From Sporisorium sorghi (taxonomy: Eukaryota > Basidiomycota > Ustilaginomycetes > Ustilaginales > Ustilaginaceae), in contig JALCCG010000355.1 in NCBI GenBank assembly GCA_023212695.1, positions 1 through 19,839 of the forward strand: a stretch of 19,839 nt of DNA, read 5' to 3'. Position 1 is the stretch's first letter; the number at the start of each line of letters is the position of its first letter. Of this stretch, positions 16,595 through 19,839 are shown one piece after another. The translations under genes were made by a program, and so were the position numbers. Under the pieces are notes generated by a model. It had not been told where the DNA came from and did no database searches. It saw nothing but the letters and a program-made list of their open reading frames with translations.

Positions 16595-17296
16595 ATGCCA
16601 TCACGACTTCCACCGCTACCGCTCCTGCTGTCCGCACTCACAGCGACCCTGCTCCTCCTCATCCTCACGCTCGCCCCCACCGCAGATGCGCACATGATCG
16701 AGCTGCCACCACACGGCAGAGAATGCTTCTTCGAAGACCTGCACAACGGCGACCAGATGACGCTCACGTACCAAGTCGGCGGTGGTGGGCACCTGGACAT
16801 CGACGTGGTGCTGTACGACCCCAAAGACAGGCCGTTGTTCAAGCAGGATCGCAAGGACACAGGCACCTACTCGTTCACCGCCCAAGACGACGGGCGGTAC
16901 AGCTACTGCTTCTCGAACGAGTTTAGCAGTGTCTCGGACAAGACGGTGTCGTTCAACGTGCACGGGATTATCTACGTGCCGGACGAAGGCGATATGCTGC
17001 CGATCGAAAGGGAGATCAGGGATCTGGCGGCTGGGCTGCAGGCGGTTAAAGATGAGCAGGAGTACTTGGTCATCAGGGAGCGTGTGCATCGTAACAGTAA
17101 GTTTCAAGCCTGCGTCCGAAGACAGTGCTAGAGAAGGAGCTCGACTGACTCGTACTTTGTTGTTTCGACAGCCGCCGAAAGCACAAACACGCGCGTCAAG
17201 TGGTGGAGCATCATCCAAGGCTTGATCCTCATCGGCGTGTGCTCGTGCCAGGTCTACTTTGTCAAGCGTCACTTTGAGGTTCGTCGTGTAGTCTAA
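16595..17296 (+). CDS. p24-beta family cargo receptor (Emp24/TMED2-like), two exons, 208 aa
   Basis: This type I membrane protein of ER-Golgi COPII/COPI vesicles helps sort cargo such as GPI-anchored proteins. Exon 1 is 16595-17096, exon 2 is 17172-17296. A signal peptide (about 1-32, Leu-rich, cut near ADA-H) is followed by the GOLD domain with Cys44 and Cys105 as the disulfide pair, GGGHLDIDVVLYDPKDRPLF and DDGRYSYCFSNEFSSVSDKTVSFNVHG. A membrane-proximal coiled coil comes next (LPIEREIRDLAAGLQAVKDEQEYL). The splice gives RNTAESTNTRVKWWS, the conserved p24 entry to the membrane span (IIQGLILIGVCSCQVYFV). The cytosolic tail KRHFEVRRVV closely resembles the TMED2 tail, with its Phe and terminal Val-Val export signals, and puts it in the beta class. 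Start 16595 was chosen for the signal peptide; the frame is open further upstream. Confidence 0.93.
17097..17171 (+). other. Intron of the p24-beta gene
   Basis: 75 nt, donor GTAAGT, acceptor TTTCGACAG, CTGAC (17145) as possible branch point, phase 1. Splicing rebuilds the Thr codon of the conserved TAEST motif. Confidence 0.9.
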
Positions 17297-17499
17297 AACC
17301 ACCCCCAAAACGCCAAAACACTCAACTCAATAGCAGCATCAACTTGCTCCAGCAAGAATGCTACTGCGTCGCAACACCACTTGAGCACACGCCTGAAGAT
17401 CAGCGAAGAAACGGAGTTATTACTACAGCCAGAAGACACGAGAGGGCAGAAAGATGTACACTGAAACAGAAAGTGAAAAGGTGTTGGACAGTAGGAGGT

Positions 17500-19318
17500 T
17501 CAATCCTTCTTGGACTTCTTCTTGCTCGACCCTGGCTCGGACTTGGGCGTGCCATTGACCTCGGCCTCGTCGGCCGAGCGCTTCTTCTTGTCCTTCTTGT
17601 CCTTCTTAGGCGTCTCGACACCGTTGGCCTCCTCCTTCTTGAGCTTCTTGAGAGCCTTGCGCTCCTCCTTGCTCAGCTCGCCAGCTTCGCTAGCCGCAGC
17701 GGGCGTGGCGGGCTCCGAGACCGCCGCTTCCGACTTTCTCGCCTTCTTGAGCGCCTTTCGCTCCTCCTTGGAGAGCTTCTCCTCAGCGCCAGCAGCCTTG
17801 GACGGCGTCGAGGGCAGCATGGACGGCGCCAGATGCGCAGCGGCAGCGACGTCGCTCGGACCGGCAGCGTCAGCAGCCACATTGTACGATCGACCGCCCG
17901 CCTCCATCTGGAAGCCCTTCTGCTTGTAACCCTGGTCACCGGCAGCGTTCCTCGCCGAGCGCATACCCGACAGGCCGCTCTGCATCTCGAGCGCACGCAG
18001 GCGCGACTCGAGCTTGGCACGCGCCTCGATACCCACCGTCGGCGCACCCTCCTCGCCCTTGGTCTCGGCATCGGCCAGAGCGTCGAGACGGATCGAGAGC
18101 GCAGCCTTGGTGGCGACCATGCGCGCCATCTTACCCTTGAGCTTCTGTGGCGCCTGGCCGACGAGCGAGCTGTGGTAGATGAGGCCGTACTTGGGCGTGT
18201 CGTGCTTGGTCTTGAGTGCGCGGAAGAGCGCCTTTTCGGCACCGAGGATCTGGACGGTGGAAGCCGGGTGCTTGGCGAGGTTCATGAGCGAGCCGGCGTG
18301 GCTGATGAGACGCGCACCGACGAGGTCGCCGACGAGCGCGGTGAGGTTGGGCGCGATGGCGGCCATGCGGTTCTGGAGGTACTGGTAGAGCTGGGTGCGG
18401 TACTGGGTGATGGAGATGACTTGGTCGCAGAGGCTCCAGATGTGCTCGAGATCCGTGTCGGAAATCTCGGTACCCATCGAGATCTCAGCAGCAGCCTTGA
18501 GCGTCTCCTCGATCTCCTCGGGCAGGATCTCGCTGAAGTCCGTAGCCGAGGCGTTGGTACGGAAGCCCATAGCGCGGATGACTTTAGCGTAGGCGAGGTT
18601 GTCGGTGATGATCTTGCCCATCTCGGGGAAGTGCCAGCCGTACCACTCCTTGACACGCATGGCGTAAATGTTGATCTCCTTGTCGAGGTCGTCGAGCAGG
18701 CCGATGGCCTGAACGACCATGGTGTCGACCTTGTCCGGGCTGAACTTGAGCTTGTAGCGACTCAAGCTGTGCGAGAGACCGAGGCTCATGGTGTTGAGGT
18801 CGCGCGGGTCGAGCGAGGCGTCGTCCGAGGAGGACGAGAGGAGCGTGGCGAGGTTCTCGCGGATGCCACGGTAGAGGTCGAGCAGCTCGCTGTCGTAGGT
18901 GACCTGGATGCCGAGCTTCTTGGCAATGTTGGAGGCTGTTTGAGATGGACAAGAGTCGGGTCAGTGTGTGCAATTTCGGGAAAAAAAGCTAGAGCTGAGA
19001 CTTGAGGTGTGTATACATACCAAGCTTGGATTCGGCAACAATGAGGTTCTCCTTCTCCTTGCCCTTGCCCTCAACAATCTCGTCGGTGAGGAACTTTTTG
19101 AGGCTCTTGCTCATCTTGCCCTCATTGATGGCAGAGATGTCCTCGACGGCCTCGGCGGTGTTGGTGAAGCGGTGGATGGCCGAGAGCTTGAGGAGGTTGC
19201 TGGCGCCCTCGGCCGAGTCGAGCGACTCGTGGAGGTTCTTGGTGGCTTCGAGTTTGGACGAGTCCGAGACGTTGAAGAGGCAGAAGCCTACGGCGGTCTC
19301 GAAGAGAACCTTGACCAT
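17500..19318 (-). CDS. NOP58: Nop58 (Nop5), box C/D snoRNP core protein, two exons, 577 aa
   Basis: A core component of nucleolar box C/D snoRNPs that guide 2'-O-methylation of rRNA; it bridges snoRNA, Snu13 and fibrillarin. Exon 1 (19318-19021) encodes [19 protein letters not shown] and the NOP5 N-terminal domain. An 85-nt intron (19020-18936) is removed to give [15 protein letters not shown]. The central coiled coil includes [24 protein letters not shown]. The Nop domain signature [42 protein letters not shown] lies at about 300-341, with [25 protein letters not shown] after it. The C-terminal tail has repeated KKE/KKD and [10 protein letters not shown] motifs (from about 440), typical of fungal Nop58. 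The tail is convergent with the p24 gene, about 200 bp away. Confidence 0.95.
18936..19020 (-). other. Intron of NOP58
   Basis: 85 nt, donor GTATGT, acceptor AACAG on the minus strand, with CTGAC as branch point about 30 nt before the acceptor. Phase 1; joins G to CC for the Ala of KLASN. Confidence 0.92.
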
Positions 19319-19707
19319 TGTGATGAAGGTGTGCGGGGGGTGGTGAATAGGTGTTGGTGGTGGTTGCTGCTGCTAGTAGCCCTCAATACGAAAGGCTAGA
19401 GATGGTGCCGCGCTGCTCCTTGCGTTGCTCGTAAATCCTCCTCCAAACGGTGGGAATGAGAAGAAGTCCGTTGGTGAGGGGCGACAGAAATGGTGAGTGA
19501 TGGAGAGCAGACAGTGGCTGGCAGAAGTCAGTTGAGAAGGAGTTGTTCGGTTTGAGCTTTCGTGCAAGGTTGAGCAGCCGCTGTATCAATTTTTTCTTTT
19601 TCCTTTTTCTGCCTCGTCTGTCTGCTTGTCACGAGGCTGTCTCTCAGTCGGCAGCCTCAAACTCTGAAGGAATTTTTGAATCTTTTCGTTTTGGCTTCCT
19701 TTTTGCT

Positions 19708-19775
<68 letters not shown>

Positions 19776-19839
19776 CCTTACTTTCTCTTTAATTTTTTTG
19801 TGCTTTTTTAATCTTTCTTTACTTTTTTTTTTTGCTTTT
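19319..19839 (-). promoter_or_regulatory. NOP58 upstream region, T-rich on the plus strand
   Basis: From 19319 to about 19570 is the presumed leader and core promoter; beyond that the plus strand is increasingly T-rich and ends in long T tracts (A tracts as read toward NOP58). Long A/T tracts upstream of ribosome-biogenesis genes are common in fungi as nucleosome-excluding elements. No ORF of interest and no clear TATA box. Confidence 0.55.
19709..19775. repeat. 67-nt poly(T) tract
   Basis: An uninterrupted run of 67 T, about 390 bp upstream of the NOP58 start, followed by further T-rich DNA to the window end. It is the longest homopolymer in the window; its true length is uncertain. Confidence 0.95.

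Noticed and set aside
17344..19005. 553-codon plus-strand ORF
   Set aside because: It is antisense to NOP58, whose protein is unmistakable and correctly spliced; the ORF reads as Leu/Arg/Glu/Val antisense composition with no family resemblance.
1..19839. tRNA or rRNA genes
   Set aside because: Reading both strands I saw no convincing T-arm/B-box (GGTTCGA) with matching acceptor stem and no rRNA-like segment; GTTCGAA near 11353 is part of the hairpin only. A covariance-model scan was not possible here.

Overview
The window looks like nuclear DNA of a smut fungus (Ustilaginomycotina, probably Ustilaginaceae). The genes are GC-rich and compact, with no introns or one short GT-AG intron (75-113 nt). 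Promoters carry very long homopolymer and CT/GA/CA tracts, and proteins carry Ala/Ser/Pro/Gln low-complexity linkers. The assignment rests on gene style and protein resemblance, not on a database search.

Layout, left to right. 1-1864: microsatellite-rich upstream DNA and long pyrimidine-rich leader. 1865-3937 (+): BTG/Tob anti-proliferative-domain protein. 4382-6652 (-): DNA polymerase alpha B subunit (Pol12). It is divergent from 7084-9177 (+), a TFIIIC subunit of the Tfc1/Sfc1/GTF3C5 type; the shared 431-bp promoter holds an E2F-like site. 9614-10320 (-): Ran-binding protein 1, one intron. 11538-12167 (+): unrecognised 209-aa protein. 12700-16300: accessory region. 16595-17296 (+): p24-beta (Emp24/TMED2) cargo receptor, one intron. 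17500-19318 (-): Nop58 box C/D snoRNP protein, one intron. The right edge is a T-rich promoter with a 67-nt T run.

The recognised genes outside the accessory region are housekeeping: replication priming, Pol III transcription, Ran transport, COPII/COPI cargo sorting and snoRNP assembly. I see no operon-like logic among them; only the divergent promoters suggest shared regulation.

The notable part is 12700-16300. A gene at 14067-16174, with one 89-nt intron, encodes a Fanzor protein, the eukaryotic TnpB-like RNA-guided nuclease family. An N-terminal TnpB/Fanzor-like helix, RuvC-I Asp, RuvC-II Glu, a zinc ribbon and RuvC-III are all visible in one spliced frame. The frame carries an in-frame TGA at 15890-15892, and Asn stands where the RuvC-III catalytic Asp is expected. 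The copy therefore looks inactive, or conceivably a repurposed nuclease-dead protein. Upstream is a second damaged ORF (12940-13640) built on a coding minisatellite whose unit spacing shows a single-base deletion. Two palindromes of identical geometry (10-bp arms, 2-bp centre) lie at 12782-12803 and 13948-13969, and the Fanzor 3' flank has several stem-loops that could be remnants of its guide (omega) RNA.
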